The notes under the pieces are model-generated. The model made no database searches. It worked only from the letters and a program-made list of their open reading frames with translations, and was not told the origin of the DNA. The position numbers and the translations under genes were made by a program. DNA of 64,000 bases. Source: Lytechinus pictus. Lineage: Eukaryota > Echinodermata > Echinoidea > Temnopleuroida > Toxopneustidae. Shown one piece after another: positions 37,739 to 51,832 of the stretch (position 1 is its first letter; each line of letters begins with the position of its first letter). The DNA lies in the NCBI RefSeq assembly GCF_037042905.1, contig NC_087254.1, positions 23,661,103 to 23,725,102 on the forward strand, read 5' to 3'.

Positions 37739-37924
37739 GATCTTACATAACTATATTCTTTAATAACAAAATCAATCTAAAACTTTCCTCTATTTTGTGA
37801 CACTCTGGACAAAATTGCCAGTGTTTGGTCAAACATAAATTCACATTAGTCTTACCCAGTTAAATTTCTTGATAAATCTATCTATGATAAATCTATCTAT
37901 CATAAATCTATCTTACCAGTAAAT

Positions 37925-40530
37925 TTCTTGATAAATCTACCTATCTTTACTAGCACTTTCCCAGAGGATATGAAAATTGCAAAAGTAACTCCTATTCATA
38001 AGAAGAAAGATAAAACTGCTGTTGAAAACTATAGACCTATCAGTGTTTTAAGCATAGTATCCAAAATTCTAGAAAAGGCGGTATGTGTTCAGATAAAAAA
38101 ATATTTTAAAGGTCAAGTCCACCCCAGAAAAATGTTGATTTGAATAAATAGGGAAAAATCAAACAAGCATAACGCTGAAAATTTCTTCAAAATCGGATGT
38201 AAAATAAGTAAGTTATGACATTTCAAAGTTTCGCTTATTTTTCACAAAACAGTGATATGCACAACTCAGTGACATGCAAATGAGACAGTCGATGATGTCA
38301 CTCACTCACTATTTCTTTTGTTTTTTATTGTTTGAATTATACAATATTTCATTTTTTTTTAAATTGACAATAATGACCAACTTGACTGAACCATATAGTA
38401 TTAAACAATACTAATTCCACATGTTCAAGAGGAATTAATTGTTGTCTCAGTTGACATTGAGGAGAAAATCAGAATATTTCACATTTCACATAATAAAATA
38501 CAAAAGAAATAGTGAGTGGATGACATCATCAGTCTCCTCATTTGCATGCCGATCAGGATGTGCAAATAACTGTTTTGTGAAATAAAGCAAAACTTTAAAA
38601 TGTCATAACTTTCTTGTTTCACATCCGATTTTGATGAAATTTTCAGTGTTATGCTTGTTGGATTTTTCTCTTTTTATTCAAATCAACTGTTTGTTGGGGT
38701 GGACTTGTCCTTTAAAGTAAATGATATGATTTACGAATATCAGTCTGGTTTTCGACATGACTATTCGACTGAGACATGCCTTATTCACTTGACTGATTAT
38801 CTGAGAACTAATATTTCTAAGGTAGTAAGGGACAATTCGTTGGGATGGTACTCCTAGATCTTCAAAAAGCATTTGATACAGTTAATCATGGCATCTTATT
38901 GACAAAAATTACGAATAATGGGTTTTAACCAGGCTATACTGTAGCATGGTTCAAATCCTACTTGTCGAATTGGCATCAAGCAGTGGCTATTCGCGATATT
39001 CGTTCCAAAATTATGCCTATAACGTGTGGAGTTCCACAGGGAAGTATTTTGGGCCCAATTCTATTTTCAACTTATATCAATGACATGTCTATTTGTATAA
39101 AAGCTGACTTTAAATTATCATTGTATGCATATGATAGCGTACTACTTTGTTCAAATTCCATCCCAAAATTTGTTGAGGAAAAACTTAGCGAACAGCTGTC
39201 TACATGTGTCGATTGGATGACTGATAATAGATTATCGTTACACTTAGGCAAAACTGAGAGCATTCTGTTTTGTTCTAGAATTAATTATAAAACTTCATTT
39301 AAATTTGAAGTATCATATGTACAATAATAAGATAATTCAGAGGAAAGAATCTGGAAAGTATTTAGGCATTGAGTTGACTAGCTCCCTTTCGTTTTCATCT
39401 TTAAATAGTAGAATCAATCGTGATAAAGGCGAATGCCCGTTTGAAATTTCTGTACAGGTATCAAAGTTGTATATGGATCAAAAAGCAAGGCGTATTCTCT
39501 GTTTTGCTCTTATTCAGAGTTTATTTGACTATGCTAACCCTGCTTGGTTTAGTGGCATTAGCGAACTCGATAAAAAGAAGTTGAAAATTATACAGAATAA
39601 AATGGTTAGATTCATTAACTGTTCTGGTCCCAGAACCCATGTTGGCTACACCGAACTCTCTGGAGCAGGTTTTCTTGAAGTCAACAAAAGATCAAAACAG
39701 CTTATTTTGCACCACGTACATAAAATCTATCACAATAGATCGAATCATTACATTGGATCAAACTTTAATCTATAGTTACCGAAATACATAACTATAAAAC
39801 AAGAAACAGCCATTTCAACTTTTGCTTACCAGAAAGGGTAGGTAGTATTGGTAACTCCTTTTATTACAATGCTATAAAACATTGGAATTCCCTTCCCAAT
39901 GATATAAAGGAAATAGGAAACTTTTTGCATTTTAAGAGGAAATTGAAAGAATATCTTTCACTTGAGAGTCAAAGAGAAGATGCAAATGATATGTTATACG
40001 ATTGATTTAGCCTGAATACTGACCACGTTCTTTTCTCTTCTCTGCCAGGTATTATTATTTATTTTACATAGTTTGACTGAAGCTTCGATATGTCCTTTCT
40101 TCTATATATTCTTTTTATTTCTTTTATCTCTTCCTTCTATTCTCCTCTTCGTGTTGTTATTGTTGTCGCCGTTTTTGCTGTTGTTCTTCTTATTATTTTT
40201 CTTCCTCATCCTTTTCTTCCGTCTCCTTCTCCTCCTTCTCCCCCTCCTCCCCTTTCTTCTTCTATTCCTCCTCCTTCTTTTCTTCTTCTTCTTCGTTATA
40301 TTCTTGTATATATTATCTAAATATCTTATTTATTGGTAATAGTAAATTCTGATTTTTTTATCTTCATTTTTTTAATATGTAAATAGTATAATTTAATTTT
40401 CTGTATGTCGAGGACCACACTGGAAATAAGCTTTCGAGCTTTCGTGGGTCATCCTGTGCAAGCCTGTTGTTTTAATGCGACTGTATATCTGTTATGGCAT
40501 GACTTGCCAAATAAAATCAATCAATCAGTT
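37925..40530 (+). mobile_element. Non-LTR retrotransposon fragment, split by a MITE, with 3' end preserved
   Basis: Frames in order: RT fingers (KIAKVTPIHKKKDKT, YRPISVLSIVSKILEK) to 38109; a MITE at 38110-38711; then YEYQSGFRHDYSTETCLIHL. Frameshifts near 38836 and 38905 precede CGVPQGSILGPILF and the catalytic box, which reads YAYD instead of YADD, so the RT is dead. The thumb and C-terminal blocks continue in shifted frames (FALIQSLFDYANPAWF; WNSLPNDIKEIG) to about 40003. A CT-rich 3' UTR (40085-40320) and an end AAATAAAATCAATCAATCA, with a short TCAA tandem typical of such elements, follow. Same family as 13977-15580. It starts abruptly (5' truncated) after a small GATAAATCTATCTAT tandem. 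Confidence 0.88.
38110..38711. mobile_element. TTAA fold-back MITE, family A (complete, 602 bp), inside the retrotransposon
   Basis: Flanked by TTAA at 38106-38109 and 38712-38715. Termini AGGTCAAGTCCACCCC and GGGGTGGACTTGTCCT. Removing the element and one TTAA restores the reading frame across the junction, matching the uninterrupted relative at 13977-15580 (YFK followed by ..IYEFQSGF). The two halves are inverted copies (CATCCGATTTTGATGAAATT against its complement). Confidence 0.92.
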
Positions 40531-42199
40531 GTTGTGTGTCCGGACGATCAATTTTAGAAAGTCATTTGGAAAAAATTACAAGCGAAGTTTCATCAATTTT
40601 TCGTACAAATTGTTAAGAAATATTATAGAGAACAAAATAGAAGATGATTACAACTATTGAATTCATATTTTTAGTGTAATCCAAAGACAAAAGAGAAGGC
40701 TTCAAAAATATAAAGTGTCCGGACACCCGACCCCCATCCTACTGTACGTGTGTAATAGTACTTTCTTGTTGGCCGGGGAGCAAAATAATATGATTTGCTG
40801 TTTGCATTCATTTATTGGTTCGTAATACTAGTGTCGATTCTTGATAATAATCTATGTATTGTTTGTTTTGCTTGGTGTGTGATATCATGTTGGGCATACA
40901 TGAAAAAAAAAATTGTATAGGGTTTTCAGGTATTCACTATATCATTTTTAAATGATAATCTTTCATGAATGAAATTGGGGCATGCAGTGCAGTGACGCCA
41001 TTGTTTAAAAAACTAAGGAAATTGCCTTGACAGAAGAGAATTAGCTCTTATTCTCCTAATTCTTGACATAAGCCCTACCATGAGGCACTGTTCTTTTGCT
41101 TACTTATTACATGAAAAGTGAAAACCCTAATCGGGTCGATCAAGTTCTCACAAAAGCTTTTTTTTCTTTCCAAATCAGGCACGTATTGCCAGGGAAATCG
41201 TATCCCCGGTCCGTTTAAATTTTATCATTCTTGTTTTAATCGTCCAACAATGCACCCTTTCATTTTTAGATCAATAAATTGACCCAGTTTGCGTGAATTG
41301 TCCTTTTATTATGCAAAACAAAAATAAATAATCAAATTTTCAAATGCTTGAGAATTTTTCATCTATATTATGCATCAGTGCCTGCACTGTAAAAAAATAT
41401 CGGGTAAAATGCAACACGAGTGACTGTGTCCGACCAAATTGGGGCAATATGATACCCCTTTGAAATATTACGAGGGAATGTGGTGATCGGGGAGAATTTT
41501 TTTGAAGTGAAACCATAACATTTGGAGCACTTTTTGAACCCGCGAGTTTTTTTAACTTAATTCCAAATAAATGTACCAATCTGCAACAACGTTAAATGGG
41601 ATACTCAAAGGCTGCAGAAGAATACGACCCATCACTGCCCTGAATTTATAACACAATAGTTTACACAATAGACTATAGAGAATTAATAGAGTTAAATCTG
41701 CAAATCTCTATTGTGGGGCGGGGTGCATGGGGCGCGCGCCGGTCGCCATGAAAATATTAATTGCAATTAATTAATGGGGATGCGGCAAACATATATCGAT
41801 TTGCCCTGCCAAATTATTTTGACAAAATGAATCCATTGCAAAAATATATTTTAAAAAACATCTGAAAGCACTATCAAACCATCAAACTTGACATAAAAAT
41901 ACTGTTAAACATACAAAATTACAAATTTGTCGGTGTGCTTTTACAGTGCTTCACGTGCAAAATATGGCGCGCAGAGCACGTCGAAGATTTTGGCCATTGT
42001 CTTACCCCCTCTCGCCATCATGGCGAGAAACATGGATGGGCACTCCTGACTCGAAAGTATGTTTTAAATATGTTTAGCCTCAATCAGGGATTATACATGT
42101 ATAGCGCGACAAAGCAGTCTTTCCCCTCCCCCCCCCCAAAAAAAAAATCCTAAAGAATGACGAAAAAATTTGGAGCGCTTTTGACAAAGCACAGACAGG
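40531..42199. other. Intergenic, nothing recognised
   Basis: Divergent intergenic region between MOSMO and KCTD5. A GC-rich spot near 41710-41750 (GGGGCGGGG, GCGCGCGCC) is the only feature; no gene or known repeat seen. Confidence 0.35.
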
Positions 42200-42440
42200 G
42201 ACGGCAGAGGCCTATTGTATACATTCGTGGTGGGTGAAGTATATAGGTCGAGGTTAATTGCAGTAGATTATTGACTTTCTATACTCGAAACTTTGATCTT
42301 AGAGCACTTGACATGAATGTAATACTACATTAATCGGGCCTACGTATATATCTATTTTTTCTTCTTGGTCGATTTTCCTTTTTTTTTTGGGGGGGGGGGG
42401 GATTCGAGCGATTTTGTGGGGGCTTCAGTCCCCAATTTAC
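42200..42440 (-). repeat. Reverse copy of the dispersed repeat at 11925-12262
   Basis: GTGGTGGGTGAAGTATATAG, AATTGCAGTAGATTATTGA, AGAGCACTTGACATGAATG and the T/G homopolymer block appear in reverse order and orientation relative to 11925-12290. The long TA tract of that copy is absent here. Confidence 0.6.
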
Positions 42441-42936
42441 CAAAAGTAAAAAAAAAAAACCTGCACCTCATTCTTCTTTGGAAGTCCCCAGCCAAGTTAC
42501 AGGCCAAAGTGAGAAAAAAGCGAGGAAAAAAGAAAAAAAGTTAGAGCCGGGCGACAAAGTTGAAGAGCGGGCACAAAAATGAGCAGGCATTCATATTTCA
42601 AAACTTAATTCATTATCATCATCAATGCAGTTAATTTAATTACAAAATTAATGTTTGATACTTTTCTTATATTTATTATTGTTTGTTCGAATTTTTAGTT
42701 CCCATCTTTCAAAAAAAATAAACTTCTTGGTTGGATTCCCCTTTAAACATCCTTTTTCAGAGTATTTAGAAATCAGCCCGCGCTTGATTTACTTGTAGCA
42801 TCCATGCTTGTAGTGAGGATCATCATCATTTCTTGATGCGGCATCCAAGTACTGCGTGACAAGTGATGCGTGATCAACTTTTTCTCTTATAACCTGTTGA
42901 GGGCGTGTTCTTTAAAGTTCCGATAATTCACGTAAA

Positions 42937-45900
42937 ATGGCGACGAATGGGAAAGAGTCCAATGGTGCACACACAATGGAGACCAAAGAAAATGGAATGG
43001 TTAACGGATTTGAGCACAGCTTTGATCATGGACATTGTTCTGTTAAAGCGAAGTGGATCCGTCTAAATGTTGGTGGAACATATTTCTTGACAACGAGGAC
43101 GACGCTTTGCAGAGATCCCAAGTCATTTCTATGCAGATTATGTCAAGATGATCCTGACTTGAGCAGCGATAAGGTGAGTGAGCTGAGACGAGAGTGATCA
43201 GTGAGAATGGCCCTTGCCTTGGGCTCCCGATACAGGGCCTACGCGGATCGGAGTGATCGTTGACGGTTGAATGGTGACGGCGTGTCTGTGCCACTCTGTG
43301 GTCCGACGCTGCCCGACCGACCATCCTTTCCTGGTCTGGCCTGGCCCTGCACCTGTCACCCAGTCTTGAGCTAGGCCAAAAAGGCAAACTTGGTCATTGG
43401 AGGCACGCGACTGTCCCAAAAAACAAGGCGCGAATGCAGTTTCGTACCAGCTGATAAAATTCAAGCAAATTTCCCCACCACCAGAAATTGTTATCAAAAT
43501 GTCATTGCAATTGCAGAGGCTATGGTCGGACAGCGCTCTGCGGCCGCTTTTAACCAAAATTGAAGCTCATTGTACTATTTGTAGCACTAGCAGATCAATG
43601 CGGGCGTAACGAAAAATATGCGAAGCTTTGGAATTGGAGTGGATTTCTTTCTTCTTTTTTCTCGAATAGAACTAGAAGAAAATGCTATGCTTTGGAGCGG
43701 CTTTATTTGTTCTTTTTCTCAATAAGACAAAAATGCTATGCCGTGGAACGGAAATTTGAGTGTAAAAATTGGGGTCTCCTCCGCGGCACATACCCACCAT
43801 GCAATGCATTATATACTGAGTGCCCGTGCCCGGGTGCAATTCTCAGTCACATTTCCAGGTCAATAATAAACAATGTGCCCACTGCTTCGCTTCGCTGCAA
43901 TTTTGATCTGGACTGATGAAGTTAGCGACCAAAAGATTTGCCTGCGAAAGCTCACCCGTTTGTTCACCGCATGTTCGCATGATTTTGGTTGCTACTTATA
44001 TAATTTCAGTCCACATCGAAATTACAGCAAAGCAATGTTTGACTTAAAATTTGAACTATGACATTGAGATTGATGCCAAAATTCAGCCGTTCCTGATCAC
44101 AATTTTTTGAAAAGCAGTGGAATATTGACCTTGAAATGGGATTAAGAAACCTGCTTATGACATTCACAAATGATTTCTGCTGGGGAAATTTGCTTGAAGT
44201 CGGCAGGTGCGAAATTGCATTCGCCCCAAAAACAACAACAAATATGTCATTGTTTGTAATTAATGAAAATGATGAAAATCCATATTTTATTGTTCGAAAT
44301 AGACGTGAAATGAAATACTCCGAAAATTTGCTTTGCCCATTTGATTGTGGGCCCGGCGGCTGGGGTTTGAACTCCTGACCTCCCCGGTCATGAGACAGAT
44401 GCTCTATAGCTCTACCAACTGAGCCAACACAGCGGTTGTAATAAATATTAAATGTTGGCGAGAATAATTTCTTAGATTGTTTAAATGAAAGATTAAAGGT
44501 CTTTGACTTAGTGCAAAAAAAAACAATAAGTAACAACAAAAATGAAATCCAGCCAAGCATCATGAGCATTAGGAATTATGACCTGTGTCATATCGGTTTA
44601 AGAAAATCAATTTCTTTCATCTACCACATTTATGCCATTTGGAAATGAATTAAAACGAAATTGAGAAGAAATTACATATGAAAGCTGAAAGCTGGTGCCC
44701 CATGTCTGCGCACAAATTTACTGTAAGTACACACAATTCTGAGATTTTGATGAGAAAGGATGCATTTTGAGGCTGTAACATGAAATGCCTGAAATTCAAT
44801 ATATTTTACCAGTTTGAGTAAGATTTTTTTATGAATATTTGTCTAAGATGTATTGCAGGTTTGAAATTTGTGGTTGTTGCGTGTCTTTTAAAAATAAGAA
44901 TCACGCAGATAAGGGTCACTGCACATACTTTGGAGACCTTACCATACTGAAATAACGCTCTTGCTAAACCAAAGAGTACATGTAAGCAACGTTCTCGCGA
45001 CCACGCGTCACGGTTGGCGGGCGCCGCCAACCCTGAAAATAAATCCGCCAACCGTGAACTTCCCCGACAACCGTGGCCGACAACTGTAAAGTAGGCCTAG
45101 ATCTACACAAAAACTGAATAATATATATATAAAAAACAATCTGCATGCTTTTCAGATCCTAAAATAAACTTGTCGATTATTTTGTCCACGATTTCTTCCC
45201 GGGATTTCTTTAACTCACTCACTACTACTTATATGATACGACCTCGACTCGAGGCCCAATCTCTTTTGTGGGAAGCGCGAAGATGTTTACCTCGCATTTG
45301 CGTATCGCATTGCTCACATTATTTACGTCTTTCAAATGGTAGTAAATGCGCTCAAAAACAAGTGAGGGGAGAGGGGTATCGTGGGTTACTGGCTTGGGCA
45401 ATGTAATTTAGATTATTACGAATTTCATTTATTTTGTCAAAAATAAAGTGTGTCAAAGTTACTATCAAAATTCGATCGAAATTTAATTTCATCTCGTCCC
45501 ACTTAGCTACATCGACTACATGAATTCATTTGAATGCTTTTCTGATGACACTGCCGTAGAGCGAATTGAGAAAATTATCACGTTAATAATGACAAAGCCA
45601 ATGGAATGGATTGATATAATGTCCAACTCATTTACTTACAGCAAAATGATTTATTCACATTTAAATTCCGATTTTACTCCATTATTTCCAAAGTCTTGAT
45701 CTCTACATCGATCTTTTGAAACTGTTGATTAATTTCGCGACGGCGTGTCTACCAAGTTCTGTGCCACTGCACTGTACTTGCGCTCGCAACGGTCACATTC
45801 ATAATACAAATCGCACATGGCATCAAAATCCTTGATCCGGGGATCCGAGTCTTCCAAAATTAGATGGGATCCAAAACTAATTTAATTTGATTTTTTTCAC

Positions 45901-48900
45901 ATATTCATTGAATCTTCTCATTTTCATAATTAATAATCTTTTTTAATATTATTCAAATTTTTATCATTACGACTCATTTTTTAATGTGAGTTATACGTAC
46001 AGTGTATTTTCATTTGTATTGTTCTTTATTACTCTTTGCCTGCCAATTAAATAATGTCACAGGCCTGAGAAATGTTTTTAGTCATCACAGTGAATGCTTT
46101 ATGAATTTGTTGTACAATTGCTTAACTACGATTTGAAATAAAATATTATTTGAAATTAATTTGTGTAAAGGAGAAAGAGAGAATAATGCGGGGTGACCGT
46201 GGGCAATGTAGATGAAAATGATGGGATGTTTGTGACTTTGTGGGGAGGGGATTGTTCGTTGCGAATGAAATTGATATTCATTTATCGATGTGTCTATACT
46301 GTGATTGTGGCTGCATAATCTTATATGGCGATTGGAAATCCACCTTGGGTCGGGAGGGGTACGTGATTCAATAGATTTCGATAGAAGTACACATTCAACA
46401 AAGTGGAATTGGCAATTCATTCACAGATATTCGTTTCAAGTACGAATTATTGAAGTTGATATGTGTGAACGTTTTAGAGGATATCGGAAATGTATATCGT
46501 TTGTTCACGCCCACATGAGTTGCTAGTATAATTTCATCGTTGGATGAATTTTTCAAGTTCACTTATGTCTTTATGTTTTATATCGGAATTGTGCTTTAAA
46601 TATATGAATTATATCTTCACAACGTCGTTAACCTAATTATACTGCGAGTGGATGATATTTATGAAATGATTTGGAATGTGAACGAGACGCCCCAAAGCCG
46701 ATGGCACGTGATCTAATTAGTATTCACTTTCTGGGTTGAGCCAATCATTGTGCTTGAAATCGGGTTTCCCCGAATTCCCGCCCTTGGAATGTGTCCCGCG
46801 TGTGTGACATGTTAACCTGTTGTTTGAGTGCGAATCAGCTGATTTCGTGACCTCAAATACTCTTCATGGTGTTTACGCTGGATGGGGGCTATAAAATTAA
46901 GAAGATCTTTCTCTTTTATTCATTTTTAATAAACTGTTCGTGAATTTCAAACTACACCTATAGTGATATTGTGATGCAATTTATTGAATCACGTACCTCG
47001 ATCATCCCACTCATGGTGCAAGAAAATATTTTTTAAATTCACCAAAATATACATGTAAAGAAAGATTATTCAGCCGTCATCATCGGTAGAAGTATAGACA
47101 CGTCTATAAAAATGTATTCGCTTCGAATATTGACTTCTTCACCAATCCCACACACACGATCTCAACATCCCCACGCCACGACCCCCTATCGCTCTCTCCC
47201 TTCGACCATCCTACAACCCCACCCCTCTTCCTCTCTCTTTCACACATGGTGTATTTGTAGGCCTACATAATGTATTACGTAAAAATAGAAATCTTATTTC
47301 CTGTCAATTAACCTATACTTTCAAAACATTTTAAATCGCAATTAAGAACAACAAAATCGTAATATTAAAGTATTATTATGAATGACTAAAAATGTTTCTC
47401 ACGCTCGTGATGAACACAGCACATTCATTATTTTATAGGTGAGTAACGGACAATACAAATGAACACAGCAATAACTGACAGTGATAAAAGAATCTCGATC
47501 GAAAATTATTAGTATAAACATCTTCAACAGAAGTCTTATGAGAGTTATAGTTTCAGTGAGTATCGAATAAACCAAACAAAAAACCATGCAAATTATATAA
47601 GTTGGGGACCCCGTCTCATGAATACCGATGCCCATTATTTGGAAGCCTCGGAAGAAAACTTCCGAGGCTTCCAAATAACAGCTCGGTCACATTTGCTCTA
47701 CGGCGAGTCGAAAACAGCCGTTTTATTCATTTTTATTCAAACCACCTATATTCAGCTGGTACAAAAAATGTTTAAAAAACGGCTGTTTTCGACTCGCCGT
47801 ACGGCCGCCGTAGAACAAATGTGACCGAGGTATAAAGTCGGAACAATCTTTGGATTTAGTAAGGGCGTGACGCAGCGCAAGCTCAAAGTGCTACGCATGC
47901 GGTCCGTAGATGCAGTCGGTCATTGACATAAGAAACAACACGCATTCACAAAATAAATCGCACTTTCTAAGGATGTAGCGATATCGATCTGAACATTGTA
48001 AAGTATGGAGTTAATTTATCGATGTGAATAATCTGTAAACTGTAAGTATAAAATGAGATTGACTTATTTAGTTATCAGTAATTGCCTTTCTGCTTCAATC
48101 GCAATTCGAGCAAACGTTACGGCTATGTGGCCGGAGAAGCATTAAATAGACATAAAATGTGGTGCATTTAGCAGCAATCTAAGCTCGTCGATATTGATAT
48201 TTTCGATAGCTACCGCGCTTTGCGCGGGAGGGGGGACATCCCCCTCCCGAACCCTCCCCCCGTGCGCCAAGCGTCAGAGTGAACCTGGCGAGAACGTTGC
48301 ATGTAAGAGGAGTAAATTAGTGAAAGAATTATCGGAATCAATCAGAACTGTACGAAAATATGCTGATGATGGCCATTAGAAGTTGGAGGAGAGCAGGGGA
48401 TTGACTAGACAGCTGGCAGCCGTCTGTTTCGAGGAGTTTTTTAACATTTTTAAAATTTCTCCTCGTACACAGACGGCTCGCTATCGTGCAGCCACCATTA
48501 GGGGGTTAACAATGCAAAATGCCCCCAACGGGGCTCATCAATTTTTGTCTTTATTTCATAAAAATATACATGTATAAAAAGAAATGTACCAAAATAGAGA
48601 TTATTTTTCTGTTTTGGCCTGAAATGCACCAAAACGGGGAAAAATAAACTTAAAAGGGGGAAAAAACAGTGACTTACTTCGGCTGTTGTGCAACTTCACT
48701 TCTCTGTTTTTCCGAACTTAATATATAAACACATGGCCATTGAGTCCCTGTACAGATCGAGCTAGAACTTCGGTCTCTGTATTTGGTGAGTGGAGCCAAC
48801 GGAGTTCAGCGGAACAACCAACATAACAGAGACCGAAGCTTTTGGTCTAGGGATTGACATATGTTCTTGAGTTGACAACACAATCAATTTGAATTTCTTT

Positions 48901-51801
48901 CATCATCACCAAGGCTTCTCAAATGATGATTTTCACTCAAAGGTTAGATGCTTAGACCTAGTTCATGAAACTTGAAAATATCAAGTATTACTGAGCATTC
49001 TGCCTGAGTTTCAGGTCACATGACTAAGGTCAAAGGTAATTTAGGGTCAAATGAACTTAGACCATGTTGGGGAGTCAATATCGAAATCTTAAACTAAGGT
49101 GAAGTTTTTGAAATGTCATCATAAGTTAGAAAGTATATGGACCTAGTTCGTGAAACTTGGGCATAAGAGTAATCAAGTATCGCTGAACATCCTGTGCAAG
49201 TTTCAGGTCACATGACCAAGATCAAAGGTCATTTAAGGTCAATTAACTTTGGCCATGTTGGAGGTAATTATTAAATTGCTGTCATAACTTTCAAAGTTTA
49301 TGGATATACATGTAGTTTATGAATTGTGGACATAAGGGTAATCAAGTATCACTGACAAGTGTAAGGTCACATGATCAAGGTCAAATTTATTTTAGGGTCA
49401 ATGAATGTAGTATTTTATCATTATATATGAATGGTATTTTTTGTGAATAATTATTTTATAGTAGTTTTCAGTCATCACTGCTGCTATATTTAATCATGTA
49501 ATGCAGGTGAGATTGCCAGAGGTGCTCCACTTGTTTTTATTAGTTTGCCCAAATCTATATATTTTTCAAATTCACAGATTTATATTTCATTTTTCTTTTC
49601 TTTGAGGAAAAATGTCAGTGATGCTTACAATTACAAACAACATAAGAATGATTTATTTGACATTATGAAGAAAAGTAAAAACAAACACTGTTAAATTTTA
49701 GCATTTTGAATTTATCAATATGAATCATCTACTGTATGACACGGAAAATGATTTTCCGTATATCAGATAAAACAATAAAAATATATGAAGGTAGTCATTT
49801 TAAAGCCTAGTTTAACAAAAATGTGTGATAGTATGATATTCATTTCATTTTAATTATTGGATTAAGACAAACTTCATATGATTTGCTTACTTTTTTTCAA
49901 TATTGTTTATTGGGTTTGTTTTTGAGGATTTCGTTTATTTTGAAACTAATTGATTCTTGCTTAGATTTTCAATGTATATATTGTTTTGTTAGTCTTTTTC
50001 AATTCTTTTGGGTATGGTACCATACATGTATATACATGTAGATATGTATATAAGTGAATATTTAATGTGTGCTATTGATTATGTAAATATTACTGATTCA
50101 ATTATATTAATTATAATAAATTGTATTTTATGACAGGGCCGTTGTGGAAAGCAGTTTTGAAACTGACAATGCCACCCTGTATAAATAAAACTACAAATGA
50201 ATAAAGTCACTGTTCTTTTCAGCAGGCAGCAGTATGTCTTTTACATTACTATTCTTACAAGAAGAAGCCCTTGTTCTCTTCATTGTTGTTTCTTAATAGT
50301 TTCTTTGTACATTATTACATTATCTTCTTTTCTTATCGGTATTCTATTTCTACAGGTACATGTAGTATTATCTTTGTAACCTTCTTTAAAATTTGTTTTA
50401 GATTGATGGTTGATGTATGCTTAATTTGTGTATGCAGCTGTACAGTATGTGTCATGAATGAAGCACTCATCCAATATACAAGGTTATGATATTGTTCTCT
50501 GTTACGTAGTACTTAGGACTCCCTATGTGGTGAAATTGGCAATGTTTGGCTTTATAGTATATATGTATTTTTACTTGTTCATGGGGATAAATGCTTGATT
50601 TCTTTTTACACTGTCAGTTTCCATTTAAAGCTTTTCTCCATATACAATACATGTAACGTGGCTCTAAAGTAAATTGAATTCTTTTGATATTTTTTTTTCT
50701 CAGTAAAAAAGAGATATTGTTGGGGACAATTCAGACCAACTTCACTTCCCATCAGTAGAGGGCCCACACAAAAATGTGCTCAAAATAAAACATTTATAGT
50801 GCTCTGGTGAATAAGAAAAATTGATACCAAAGTTAATTATAGCATTAAAAATAAGAAAAATCTTAACTGTATGAAACTGTATAAAACTTTTTGATTTTTT
50901 TTTTTTTGGGGGGGAGTTAGTTACAAAAGTGATATTTCAAAGATTTTTTGATTTTTTTTAAATATGTATTGTATGTTGCATACATGTAGATCCGTAGATT
51001 CTCCACAGGCAATGTGGTTGCACTGAGCAAAGTCCTGCATTGCATTGTATTGCATTGTCAAGTCCATCCCAGGAGAATGTTCATTTGAATAAATAGAGAA
51101 AAATCAAACTAGCATAATGCTGAAAATTTGATCATAATCGGATGTAAAATAAGAAAGTTATGGCATTTTAAAGTTTCGCTTATTTTTCATAAAACAGTTA
51201 TATGCACAACGTAGTGACATGAAAATGAGAGAGTCGATGATGTCACTCACTCACTATTTCTTTTGTTTTTATTGTCTGAATTATACCATTTTTCATTTTT
51301 TACAGATTTTACAAGGGCCAACTTGATTGACCCATGTAGTATTAAAATAATGTTAATTCCACATGTTTAGGGAGGAATTAATCTCTGTTTCACTTGACAA
51401 TGAGGTGAAAATAAGAATATTCAGTATTTCATGTAATAAAATACAAAAGAAATACTGAGTGGATGATGTCATCAGTCTCTTCATTTGCATATCGACAAGG
51501 ATGTGTATATAACTGTTTTGTGAAATTAAGCGAAACTTTAAAATATCATAACTTTCTTATTTTACATCCGATTTTGATGAAATTTTCAGTGCTATGCTCA
51601 TTGGATTTTTCTCTTTTTGTTCAAATCGACTTTTTGTTAGGGTGGACTTGTCCTTTTAATATTAAGGTACTGTTACATATAGACAGATCAATTAATTGTA
51701 GTATTGGCCTGCAGTGATTTTTGAGGGGGGGGGGGGGGTTGGGGTATTATAATTTTTGTCTCACCTGCATAGCAGAGTGAGACTATAGGCGCCGCTTTTC
51801 C

Positions 51802-51832
<31 letters not shown>

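Noticed and set aside
40073-40339. Leucine/phenylalanine-rich membrane-like open frame
   Set aside because: It translates the CT-rich 3' UTR of the retrotransposon in other frames.
43043-43557. Minus-strand frames opposite KCTD5 exon 1
   Set aside because: Shadow of the coding exon and its GC-richer flank.
44350-44434. Functional tRNA-Met
   Set aside because: The acceptor stem does not pair and the anticodon stem is poor; only the promoter boxes are preserved.
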